DNA of 60,961 nucleotides from Stagonosporopsis chrysanthemi (lineage: Eukaryota > Ascomycota > Dothideomycetes > Pleosporales > Didymellaceae), in the NCBI GenBank assembly GCA_022560025.1, contig JAFISE010000180.1, positions 1 to 60,961 of the forward strand. The letters are read 5' to 3'. A model generated the notes under the pieces. The model was not told the DNA's origin and searched no databases. It saw only the letters and a list, made by a program, of their open reading frames with translations. Made by a program: the position numbers and the translations under genes. Below, piece after piece: positions 32,381-42,721 of this stretch. Within the stretch, counting starts at the first letter, position 1. Every line of letters starts with the position of its first letter.

Positions 32381-33939
32381 ATGGACACGCGATCTGGCCT
32401 GCTGGGCGGCGGCGCCGTCAAGGACGTCGTCAAGGTCGAGAACAAGAAATTCACGCTCAAGGTCAAGAAGCCTGCGCCCAAGCCGACCGACGCCGGAAAC
32501 TGGAAGGAGAGCGATGCGAAGAGTACGTCGTCCTCGCGGCCGCTGGCACGGCGGGATGCGCGACGATTGTTGACGCGCCGCAGATGTCGACAGCAAGCCG
32601 GCGCCGGCCGGGCCGGCCGTCGTGAACGCGCTCGACGAGAAGACGCTCGCGGGCTTCCAGACGGGCCGCCCCCTGGACGACAAGGTCGACACGATCCAAT
32701 GCAAGCACTGCCGCCGGCCGATTCTGCGCGCCGCGTCCGCAGCGCACATCCGCGACTGTCTGCACAAGAAGGCCGACAAGCAGCGCAAGAAGAAGGAGGC
32801 CAAGGAGGCAAAGGACGCAGCGCTGCGCAGGGAGAAGGGCGAGGACGACGACGACATGCGCGCGCGCAAGTCGGCCGTCAAGGGCCTCGAGCCGGGCGCG
32901 AAGAAAGGCAAGAAGCGCAAGCTCGACGCCGACGCCGACAAGCCCGGCGCGAAGAAGAAGAAGAAGGACGAGCCCAAGGCCAAAGGCGCCAAACCAAAGG
33001 GCCCCGTCGACGTCGAGCGCCAGTGCGGCGTGCCGCTCCCCAACGGCGGCTTCTGCGCCCGCAGCCTGACGTGCAAGTCGCACAGCATGGGGCTGAAGCG
33101 CGCCGTGCCCGGCCGCAGCCTGCCCTACGACATGCTCCTGGCGCAGTACCAGAAGAAGAACCAGGCCAAGCAGCAGCGTAAGCCGTGCCCTGTCCCGTCT
33201 CTAACAGACCGTCGCCCTCCCCCCAACAGCCCCCCAACAGCCCCCCAACAGCCCCCCAGCAGCCCCCCAGCAGCCCCCCAGCAGCCCCTCAATAGCCCCC
33301 CAACAGCCCCCCAACAGCTCCCCAGCAGCCCTTCAATAGCCCCCCACCACGCCCTTCCAAACACTAACCCCCATCCCAGGCGCCGCAATCGACGCCAACG
33401 CCCCGCTCCCCGAAGACCTCGAGCCCTCGGGCGCCGTCGACTCGGACGAAGAAAAAGACGCCATCATGGCCGCCCTCGCCCGCCACCGGCCCCGGCCCCT
33501 CGCCGCCTGCGCCCACGTCGACCAGCGCGCAAAATACCAGTACATCCGCATGAAAGACATGATCCGCTCTGCCCTCGGCGCTCCCCCGGGCGCCGTCTCG
33601 CTGTTCGGCAACCCGTCCTCGTCGGCCGTCGGCGATGGCGGGGGGGCTATGGCCTTGCGCATGGGCATGGGCATGGGCATGGGCGTCATGGGCGCGCCCC
33701 CGCCTGGTGCCTCCGCTGACGCCTTTGCTGCCCCCGGCAGCGCGGGCCTGGGCGCGTTCCAGATGGGCGGTGGTGGTGGTGGTGGTGGCGCTGCTGCTGC
33801 ACTCGAGCCCGCCGCGTCCAGGCGCCAGAGCGCCGCCGGTAATGGTAATGGTAATCCCGGGCCCAGGCAGATTCTTCCGGGCCAGCTGCCGGGTCCTGCG
33901 GCGCAGAGGAAGGGCAGTCTGAGTGTTGGCGGGTCGTAG
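32381..33939 (+). CDS. SGF73: SAGA-associated factor 73 / ataxin-7 (SCA7 domain)
   Basis: Anchors the deubiquitinase module to the SAGA coactivator complex. Exons 32381-32522, 32584-33177 and 33380-33939 give 431 residues. Seen: an N-terminal zinc-finger-like block IQCKHCRRPI...HIRDCLHKK (C-x2-C...H-x4-C); a long Lys-rich stretch; the SCA7 domain QCGVPLPNGGFCARSLTCKSHSMGLKRAV, which includes the Cys/His zinc ligands, followed by LPYDMLLAQYQKKNQAKQQ; and, after intron 2, AAIDANAPLPEDLE. The C-terminus is Gly/Met/Ala-rich with a GMGMGMGM run and poly-Gly. Intron 2 is 202 bases, four times the local norm, because of a minisatellite. Splicing at GTAAGC and at CCCAG after CTAAC restores the family sequence exactly. 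Confidence 0.92.
33222..33345 (+). repeat. CCCCCCAACAG/CAGCAGCCC minisatellite in SGF73 intron 2
   Basis: About ten imperfect units of 11-12 bases built from CCCCCCAACAG and CCCCCCAGCAG. The run lies wholly within intron 2 and explains its length. It contains many internal CAG acceptor-like triplets. Confidence 0.85.
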
Positions 33940-34212
33940 GTGCGTGCGTGTGCGTCTTCTCTAGGCGACTGGAATGGGGGTTGGCGTGGGATATGGGATG
34001 TGGGATTGAGTGTAAGGGGGGTGTTAAGGAGTTTCTATCAAGATACCCGATGTTTTCCTTCTTTCTTTTTCTTTTTCTTTTGGGTTGGTTTGGGCGGGGA
34101 GAATACAGAGGCATGGTGGGCACATTGCGTTGTTAGACCATACGAGAATTCCTCATAATGCTAATAGAATCTAACTTTGGTAAAAAGGCGCTTGGTGTGG
34201 ACGAACGAAGGG

Positions 34213-34254
<42 letters not shown>

Positions 34255-34326
34255 CTCTGGGTATCATCATCATCATCATCATCATCTCATCTCCAACACC
34301 ACCCCCAACTTCGCCAGTAGCATGCC
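33940..34326. other. Convergent intergenic region with microsatellites
   Basis: 387 bases between the 3' ends of SGF73 and IWR1. It includes a CT-rich run near 34060-34080, a CA dinucleotide repeat at about 34212-34251 and a TCA trinucleotide repeat at about 34264-34287. Confidence 0.7.
34212..34251. repeat. CA dinucleotide microsatellite
   Basis: About twenty CA units, followed closely by eight TCA units at 34264-34287. Both lie in the 3' flank shared by SGF73 and IWR1. Confidence 0.9.
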
Positions 34327-35400
34327 TCACTGCCCATTCATCCCCCAATACCCCGTCCTCTGCACCTTGGGCACCGTCATGCGAAAATGCACATCATCCT
34401 CGTCCCCCTCGTCGGCACTCCCCGCCACGCCATCACTGTCCGCAGCGGCATCGAACTCCTCTCCACTCCCACTCCCAGCCCGGCGATGCGCGCTTTTCCA
34501 CGGATCGCGGCCAAACTCGTCATCCTCGCTCAGCTCGTCCTCCGGGTAGTCGTTGGCGTAGTACTCCTCGGCGTTGGAGTCGTCGTCGTCGCTGTTCGCG
34601 TCGCGCTCAGAGTCCGAGCCCCCGCTGCCGGCTGTCGCCCACCAGTCTTCGTCCGACTCCAGCAGCACCAGGTAGCCCACGCTGCCGGTGGCGGTCGGGG
34701 TCGGGCCGTCCGCGGACGAGGGTGGCAGCGTCGACAGGATGTACGTGTCGATTACGTAGTCGTCCGTGTCGAGGTCCATGGCGTCGGGGTCTGGGTTGGA
34801 GGAGGCGGCGGGCCCGTCGCGCGCAGCGAGGTAGGCGGCTTTTTCGGGCTCGCGCTCGGCGAAGCGGCGCGAAGGGGGTTTGGGTTTGTATTTCGAGGGG
34901 GAGGGGTGCGGCGGCGCGTGCAGGGTTTCTTCGTGCTCGAGGCGGTGCGAGAGCGCTTCAAGTTCGCGGACGTCGTGCTCGGAGGGCTGCGAGCGGTGTG
35001 TCGAGCGGGTGGTGGGGGTGGTCGCTGTAGGTGGGAGTGCGGCGGAGGCAGCGCGGGTCCCTGGTCGTTTCCTGGGGCGTGCTGTGGGTTCCTGGGGCGG
35101 AGGCTGTGGTGTTTGTGTGGCGCGTTCGTTGTACGGTGTCGACGGCTCTGTTGCGGCGCGGCGCTCGATGAAGACGTGCTTTGATTTGGCGCGGGACACG
35201 GGGTCGAGGTGGAAGCGGCGCTCGGTCGAGGGTGTCGAGGCTCCGGAGTCTGCGGGTTTGTCGCCGGGCTTGGTCAGGCGTCTGAAGAAAAGGTCCTCGC
35301 TGCGCTGTCGCTTGACGCTGTTGTCGAAGATGAGCGAGTCGACCGGCGCTTCGTGGCGTTTGCGCTTGACCGAGAGCGTCTGGGGCACGCGTTGCGACAT
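34327..35400 (-). CDS. IWR1: RNA polymerase II nuclear import adaptor Iwr1
   Basis: Iwr1 binds assembled RNA polymerase II in the cytoplasm and directs its nuclear import. Single exon, 357 residues, starting at 35400 (MSQRVPQTLSVKRKRHE). Seen: basic bipartite-like motifs near the N-terminus (VKRKRHE, NSVKRQR), the block DYVIDTYIL and the acidic Iwr1 core SNAEEYYANDYPEDELSEDDEF near residues 280-305. The middle is Pro/Ser/Thr-rich and poorly conserved. Length and order of the N-terminal basic and C-terminal acidic parts match the family. The start codon lies 353 bases from the divergent transporter gene. Confidence 0.87.
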   Translation of the reverse strand: MSQRVPQTLSVKRKRHEAPVDSLIFDNSVKRQRSEDLFFRRLTKPGDKPADSGASTPSTERRFHLDPVSRAKSKHVFIERRAATEPSTPYNERATQTPQPPPQEPTARPRKRPGTRAASAALPPTATTPTTRSTHRSQPSEHDVRELEALSHRLEHEETLHAPPHPSPSKYKPKPPSRRFAEREPEKAAYLAARDGPAASSNPDPDAMDLDTDDYVIDTYILSTLPPSSADGPTPTATGSVGYLVLLESDEDWWATAGSGGSDSERDANSDDDDSNAEEYYANDYPEDELSEDDEFGRDPWKSAHRRAGSGSGEEFDAAADSDGVAGSADEGDEDDVHFRMTVPKVQRTGYWGMNGQ

Positions 35401-35753
35401 GGTGGCGGTGAAGGACGCGGGCACACCCAATGGCTGGCACTGTTGTGGTGAAGGTGTCGTATGTTTAGCACAAGTAGAGGGGCATGTCCGCGGGGAATCG
35501 AGATCGCCCGTGATGCCATCACCAGCTAGCGCGCCAAGGTACGCGCGATGGACGTGGAAGATCAGATGGCACACCCTACCAGTCACCTGCACTTGTTGTT
35601 ATGGCTTTTGTCGTCGTCTGAACCATGTCTCCTTGCGTAGAAGGACTCGTACACAAACAATCGTACCGTCCCTGAGGACGTCCACTCCTTATCACCACCA
35701 CGTCCCAACTCCGCCTCGCTCCGAGATACTCCACCACCATCACCAACACCAAC
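35401..35753. promoter_or_regulatory. Divergent promoter of IWR1 and nucleoside transporter gene
   Basis: 353 bases between start codons. The side near the transporter ATG is rich in CACCA/CCATCACCA repeats (about 35690-35750), a pyrimidine-poor leader typical of strongly translated fungal genes. Role inferred from position. Confidence 0.5.
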
Positions 35754-37137
35754 ATGTCGATGAAACGCATACGCCACATTTTCGAGCGCCAGACGGAGCG
35801 CGAGGCGTCGTATGAGCCTCTCGAAGGCGGCTCAGAGAGTCCAAATGGCGAGCGCATCGAAGGCCCAGAGAATGCCTTCTCATGGACCGTCTACGGCGTC
35901 TTCCTGCTCCTGGGTGTTGCCATGCTATGGGCCTGGTATGACAGGCACAACTCCAGACGCATGCATTCACTGACCTCTCCGCAGGAACATGTTCTTAGCT
36001 GCCAACCCGTACTTCCAGCGACGCTTCGAGCACCACGACAGCCTGCTCCGCAACTTCCAGTCTGCCATCATGTCCATGTCCACGGTCGGCAACCTCGGCT
36101 CCATGATTGTCTTGACCAAGCTCCAGGCGCGAGCCAACTACCCGCACCGCATAGCTACCTCGCTGGTCCTCAACATCGTGGTCTTCACACTGCTGGCACT
36201 GTCGACGAAGTTGTTCCTCGGCATCTCAGCCGGCACATACTTCGCCTTCCTGATGATCATGGTACTGAGTGCCAGTCTGGCAGCGGGACTGTGTCAGAAC
36301 GGCGTCTTTGCGTACGTTGCTGGCTTTGGCCGAGAAGAGTACACGCAGGGCATCATGACGGGTCAGGGCATTGCTGGAGTGTTGCCTTGCATCGCGCAGA
36401 TCGTCTCTGTGCTGTCCGTACCAGCGAGCAATGTCGATGACACGACGCACCAGTCCAGCACCTCAGCTTTTGCATACTTCCTCACGGCTACCATCATCTC
36501 TGCTGCTGCGCTGTTGGCCTTCCTCTACCTGCAACGCATCCACAGCTCTCGAGTCCACCTCGATGAGATCGACGCTCCGGCATCTGTCGAACGCAAGAGC
36601 ATACCTTTGACTCGTTTGTTCAAAAGGCTCACATGGCTGGCCAGTGCAGTCTTCCTAACCTTTGTAGTCACCATGTTCTTCCCAGTCTTCACACAAACCA
36701 TCCTCAGTGTGCGCGAGCCGGAGTCGTCAAGCCGCCTCTTCCAGCCAGCCACATTCATCCCTCTCGGCTTCCTCTTCTGGAACGTGGGCGATCTGCTCGG
36801 ACGAATGGGCCCTGCTATCCCAGCGATACGCCTGACGGCGTACCCCAAGATCCTCTTTCTCTTCTCCATCGCACGTGTCGCATTTATTCCCCTGTACCTG
36901 CTCTGCAACATCGGCGGCAAGGGAGCGACAGTCAGCTCCGACTTCTTCTACCTCTTTGTGGTGCAGCTGCTTTTTGGAGTCACAAATGGCTACCTGGGCA
37001 GCAGCTGCATGATGGGCTTTGTGGAGAGGGTTGACCCCGATGAGGCGGAGGCTGCGGGTGGGTTCATGTCGCTTTGTCTGGTGGGCGGCTTGACGGTGGG
37101 GAGTTTCATGAGTTTCTTCGCTGCACAGGCTCTATGA
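35754..37137 (+). CDS. Equilibrative nucleoside transporter (SLC29/ENT, Fun26-like)
   Basis: Predicted polytopic membrane protein moving nucleosides or nucleobases, in yeast across the vacuole membrane (Fun26). Exons 35754-35935 and 35985-37137 (intron 49 bases) give 444 residues. Seen: a first membrane segment WTVYGVFLLLGVAMLWAWN interrupted by the intron, then AANPYFQRRF; a second half with LFWNVGDLLGRMGP, close to the ENT signature (N-x3-D-x2-GR in the eighth segment); and the final block GFVERVDPDEAEAAGGFMSLCLVGGLTVGS. About eleven hydrophobic segments are present. The N-terminus is short and acidic with a dileucine-poor tail, so localisation (vacuole or plasma membrane) is not decided. 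Confidence 0.9.
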
Positions 37138-37689
37138 AGATAGCGTTCTGTCACGGACTATTATATCGATGTCGTACTGACTACGACGAGTTTTGAACAT
37201 CATACTTCACTTTGAGTGTTCTTGCACTATGACAATTACCTTGATCGTTCCTTATCCATGCGATCATGAGCTTGCGCTCGTGTGCTTTCCGGACCTCCTT
37301 GACACCACAGTAATTCCTCTGCCCCGAAACACTTACGCTGCGCAGGTGCCAACCCGATCTGGGCTCTGCTTATGGTGAGAAGGTACGATGAGGGCTTTAA
37401 AGAATGCTTGGCACATACACACATCCAATGAATCACGACACCGCTTCATCTGCACCGCAATCTCATAAAATTCAGTCCAATGGTTACCTCACCTCTAGTT
37501 GCTGTGCACAGCTGTGCGACTCTCTCTGTCCCCCCCCAGATGCGGCGTCTGTAAGCGCCGAAACACACTCTGGGGGCCCAATCGATCACGCTCCTACGAG
37601 GCTGACAGTCTACCGATAAAGACTCTGCCTTTCCGACTGTTTCCTACCATGCTCTATCGTCTTCTACCACACAGCGGCACAGCGCCGCC
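37138..37689. other. Intergenic region, no gene seen
   Basis: 552 bases between the transporter gene and the DUF3433 gene, both on the plus strand. Overlapping short frames without motifs only. Confidence 0.5.
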
Positions 37690-40600
37690 ATGTTCGCCCT
37701 GCGACTTTTCACCTCGAAAAAGTCGGCATATGCCCACCAGCGGGATCGTGGATGGTATCCACCAGCGCTTAGAACGCCCAGCCTTGCGATCCTCATAATC
37801 CTGTGCTGGGTCTTCATCGGTGTCCTCCAATATTTTCTCCACCAAAGCCAGGCTGACGGAGGAGTGCTCTTTGCTGATAACGTCAACGATGTACCGCTCC
37901 AGCGCTCGTTTTTGTACCTGTACATGCCGACTATTGTTGCTGTACTATTCAGTATCTATGTTGTTTGGGTGGATCATGATGCGAAAAGATTTGAACCATA
38001 TCGACAAATGTGCAAGTCCAATGGTGCGGCTGGCACGGATTCTCTACTCTTGCGATATCCTTTCCAATTTATGCCCTTCGTCCCGATCATCGCTGCCAGA
38101 CGAGGGTTAGTCCTACGCCCCACTCCATGGTCTCTACTGACAGCTCTTAGACATTGGCTGGTGTTCTGGGCCTCTCTTGCAACGGTCTTGACAACTTTCG
38201 GTGTGGTACCCCTCCAGGCGGGTATTTTCTCAACCGTACAAGCCTCTCGAACATCGCTTCAGCCATTCACCGTCTCCGACCAATACATGAACGCAAGCGT
38301 GCAGCCATCGAGGCTCACTCTCGCGTTTGCACAATCCGCATACGGCATCTTGGAGTTGAATGAGACCATGCCTGCCTTCATGTCTCGTAACTACACACTC
38401 AAACCTTTCACCATCCTGAAAGCTAGCCAGCCTAGCAAAGGTACTTGGACAGTGAACACGACAATGTACTTTTTGGATCTGCGTTGTGAACGAGCCAAGG
38501 CCACCTATGAGACAGATGTGCAGGGAGATGTCAGCAGTTTCTTCAACAGTTCCAGTAACACCTCTACGAGGGCCGAAAGGTACAACAATCGTACAGTCGG
38601 TGCACAGGTTCTCTGGACTGATAGCCCAACAATGCGCAGCCGTGACAACACCACATTGCGTGTGAAACGCTTCTCGGCTAATTTCAAGGCTGACTATGTG
38701 ACGGTTATGAGAAGCAGATCACGTGTTGGTGGTCTGGTGTTGCTTCCTCATCCTATAGAGCATCTCTTGCCTCAGCTGCATCACAGATACGTCATGTAAA
38801 TAGACCCGACTGCTGCTTCGTGCAGAGCAGAGAAGAACAACACAACAACAGAATAGCAGAATACATGAAATTGCATTCACCGCAACAGACTACCCCTTTC
38901 ATGATTGGTTCAAAGGCAGGAGTGATTTTTCCAGCAATCGCATGGTCACCCCCGGTGGAGATCAAAGAGAAGTGTTCGCATCGTTCTCCGAGAACCGAGC
39001 TAGTGCAGACGATGCCCCAAAAGAGGTCACCGCTATATTCTGCAAGCCTTCATACCACACACAGGACGTCGAAGCTGTTGTCGATGCATCAACCAGGCGG
39101 CCAATCGTTTCCCGAGCATTAGGCGATCCCCGGCCCTTATCTGACAAAGTCTTCGATTCCACTCTCTTTGAGATTACGTTAGCAGCTGGTGGTCGCCAAT
39201 TGCAAACTAGGGAGCATACTTTACCAGTTGATACGCTCCCGCGTTACCTGGAACGGCTTCATCAACTTGATGTGGATCCTTTCGTTCTGAGCAATCGTAG
39301 ATACATCAGCGATGATTCAGGATTAGTCCCATTAGCTGCCATGGCTTTGACAGCGTCTAGACACGCTATGGAAGAACTTGTGGATCCTGAAAAGCTTGGG
39401 GAGATCTACCAGTCCGCATATCAACTTTTGTTTGCCAGGGTCATGACGGAAATTCTCAAGACTGGTTTTGAGTCGGATACAACGAAAAAAACAGGGACTC
39501 GCGTTCTTGTATCAGAAGCAGTCGTTCTAGAGCCTGTCTTTACTTATATTGTAGAAGGGCTTCTCGGTCTTATTTCTCTCGCAGCATTTGTGCTTTTGTA
39601 CCTCAACTACACCGCACACGAAGGCTCAGCGTTAGTAGACGATCCCGGTAAGTGTTGTACTTGTCCTTCTTGTACCCCTCGCCGATGACTCAGGTTCCAT
39701 TGCTGCCGTTATGTCAATGATAGCGGACAGCAAGGCCGTGCTTGCTATTTTCGAGGACCTTGATTGCTGCTCAGCAGAATACTTTCGAAATAAACTCAGA
39801 GATCAGAGGTTTTTACTTGACGGGCACAAGTCCCGCAAGCAGTATGTATTTGTGTGGCTTGATGAGATACGATTCTGACGCAGTGATTAGCACGATTGAA
39901 TCTAAGCCTTCTTCGCAATCAGAGCCATCACTTACTAATGCTGAGACTGGGGTGTCTCGGTCTCTACAGATTGGTCATGCAGTGAGACCCTCTGAGTTTC
40001 GGCTGTTCACTGCGATTCCATTCATAAGCCTTTTCATGGCTTCAGTGACGATCTTGGCAGTGTTATTTGCTCGATCACAGCCTAATGGTGAGCTCTGAGC
40101 TATGCCCTTGATTTCTCTTTCCCTCACTGACGCTATTCAGGACTGCCCCTGCCTTCGACCAGCCGCGTCGTTCAAAACCTTCTCAGCAAATATCTCCCGA
40201 CTGCAATCGCCACTCTCATGGAGCCTATGTGGATACTTATCAATTGCTTGCTGTGCCTTCTGCAACCAATAGAAGAGCTTCGAAGATCGAGGACTCTGGC
40301 CTCAAGGTCGATTTCGTTATCCTACAGCTCACTGCCCCCTCAATTGACGGTCTTAGCCGCTCTAAGGCCCGGTCACTTGATGCTTGCGAGTGTATGCGCG
40401 ATGGCTCTACTCGCGAACTTGTTAGCGACTGCAGCTGCCGGCCTTCTTTTCCAGCAGACACTGGCAATATCGCGCCCAGCGCTTCACTCACCGCTCTTTC
40501 AACCTCTTTTTGTGAAAATCAACGGCTCTAGCGGACCTGTGCCAAGCCAGTCGCCATTTGGAACATCCGCCAGTTTCTCTGGGGCCTACGTAGGTGGCGT

Positions 40601-42188
40601 CGGGGAAGATCAATTCCTGGCACTAGAGTCGAACTACACTAGAAACACCTCTCTCCCATCTTGGATCGATCATCGGGCGATGTACCTCCCCTTCAGAGTC
40701 TCGACCTCCAGAGTTCAGGATTCGAAAAGAATTTACGGAGCACGTACCAAGTATTTCGAGATTACTGCAAACTGCAGGCCCTTGATGATCGAGCAGGACT
40801 ATCGATTGATGCTGTGGAACACAATCCCCCGTGTCAAGGCACCAACTGACCCCGATTCCTATCATTTTGATGTCAGGGTACGGGATTCTTCCGGCAAAAA
40901 TGTCACTTGCTACGCTCATGCCCTTGGCGATGCTCTAGGGGCCTCTAGTCGTAGAGGATACGATCAAGTATGCCGAGATGGCAAGACGGCTGCAGAGCTT
41001 TCTGCAACCCTGGTAGCGGGCCGGAACGCGAGTGCAGATGAACAACAAACGTGCATGTCATGTGTCACTATGGGCTGGATGCGCACCAACCACGAGCCCT
41101 GCTACATGAGTCAGAATGTGACAGATCAAGGAACCAGATTTGAGGATGCGAATGCGACAAACACCTTGATGATAGCTTTTCAGCCCCAAGTTATTGTGGG
41201 AGAAGCTTCAGTACTTGTGGATGCCTCTGGACTACTCCTAGAACCCGGAAAAGATCATGTGCCTGACGCAGACTCGAGTGCTTATTTCACGAACGGCGCT
41301 GATAATTTGATTGCACAGTCTAATCGCTTTCTGTTCCGCTCTCGCATTTCTCCAGTTCACAATGACACTTTCGCGAGCGAGTTCATGCACTACTTCATGG
41401 CCAGAGTGGCAGGTCACCTACAATTCACGGACCCTGCTGAACCACTTCCTCGCTTCGAGGACATTGAAGCGCCTCTTGAGGAAGCGCACAAAATGCTTTT
41501 CGCCGCATGGTTGGGAGTCAGCAAGGAACTACTCTTCCAGCCAGCAGGGAATGATACCACTCAGGTTCTAGGCACCATTATTACCATGGAGGAACGATTC
41601 TTCTTTGTCACGCCGCTCTTCGTCATCACTGAGGTGATCTTGGGCATCTACGTTGTCGTCTCGATCCTAGTATATCTTCGACGTCCCGGCAGGTACCTGC
41701 CACGTATGCCAACATCTATTGCCGCCGTCATTGCTCTGTTTGCGTCCAGTGCTGCAGTGAAGGACCTGCAAGGTACCTCTCACATGACGAACAAAGAGCG
41801 CGGAAAATTACTTCAACACTACCAATACGGGTACGGCAGTTATATTGGCAGCGACGGTGCAGTCCACGTTGGCATTGAGAAGGTGCCGTACGTGCGGCAT
41901 ATGAAGGAGACCAACTTTGCGGGGAGTAGAGTCGAAAGAGAGATCCGCAAGCGGAAGACCAAGGGTGATACTGCTGTAGCTACTACAGAGTATGCTCATG
42001 TATCGCTGAATGATGTTGAAGATAGAGAAGGAGGGAGGGGGCGGTCTTCTTCGCCGCTCGATAGTTCACAGCCTGATCATGCTCATGATAGAAGCAGAAG
42101 CTTTTCTCCTACTCCTGTTCTCTCACCGCACATGGGTGCAACGACGTATATGCGTCTCGCGCCAGAGGGAGACAACCGATTAGCATGA
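37690..42188 (+). CDS. Large DUF3433 membrane protein, one junction unresolved
   Basis: Function unknown. DUF3433 proteins are large fungal membrane proteins with the domain twice. Exons I can place: 37690-38105, 38151 to about 38720, about 38826-39647, 39694-39841, 39891-40087 and 40141-42188, roughly 1400 residues. Seen: in half 1, RGWYPPALRTPSLAILII, LFSIYVVWVDHDAKRFEPY and GHWLVFWASLATVLTTFGVVPLQAG; in half 2, SKYLPTAIATLMEPMWILIN, TVLAALRPGHLMLASVCAMALLANLL and a late segment ITEVILGIYVVVSILVYLRRP, plus many N-x-S/T sites in the large outside loops. The cytoplasmic tail is Ser/Arg-rich. Introns at 38106, 39648, 39842 and 40088 close in phase. Between about 38700 and 38830 the frame must shift by one. 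A plausible but unproven intron is 38723-38825 (103 bases); otherwise the gene carries a frameshift. Confidence 0.75.
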
Positions 42189-42721
42189 TCTAGTTCGCTC
42201 ATGTTGTTACGATGAGATTTCTGAAGGAGCACACGGGAGAGCCATCACGTCCTATTTGAATTCGAGCCGTCGGTCTTTTGAGCATACCACAGGAGCCCTT
42301 TCTTCTGCTTCTAATCCAGCAAGTCTCAGCAACATGGTTTCAAAAGACCTGATAGAAGTTCAGACATCTCTGCAACTCGCACAGTGTCACTTGTTAGGCC
42401 ACCCGCAAGGGAATCAGGTCCCTGCTGCTCATCGTAAACCAGAGTTGTGCGTACACGTGATATAGCACGGCATGGGCTGTTCAGGAGCCTGCACTGCTTC
42501 CCCGTCACTCAGACCTGTCCGTGATCTTGGCTAGATAAGATGTCACCTCCGCGGAGCCTCAGAGACACTCCTAAATTGGCTTGGAGTGCTCCAATCAGAG
42601 TGTTGCTGCATGCGGGTACCCCGCTGTGCGCTCATATCCCCTAAACGTGGAGGCCTTACTTCTCGCCTCATCTGGAGAAATTGGGTTCTGCTGACACGGC
42701 GCACAATCATCACATACGACA
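42189..42721. other. Intergenic region, no gene seen
   Basis: 533 bases upstream of the P450 gene; presumably its promoter. No repeat or RNA gene recognised. Confidence 0.5.

Noticed and set aside
34158..35030. 290-codon plus-strand frame over IWR1
   Set aside because: Begins in a CA repeat and runs antisense to IWR1; His/Arg/Ser-rich product without motifs.
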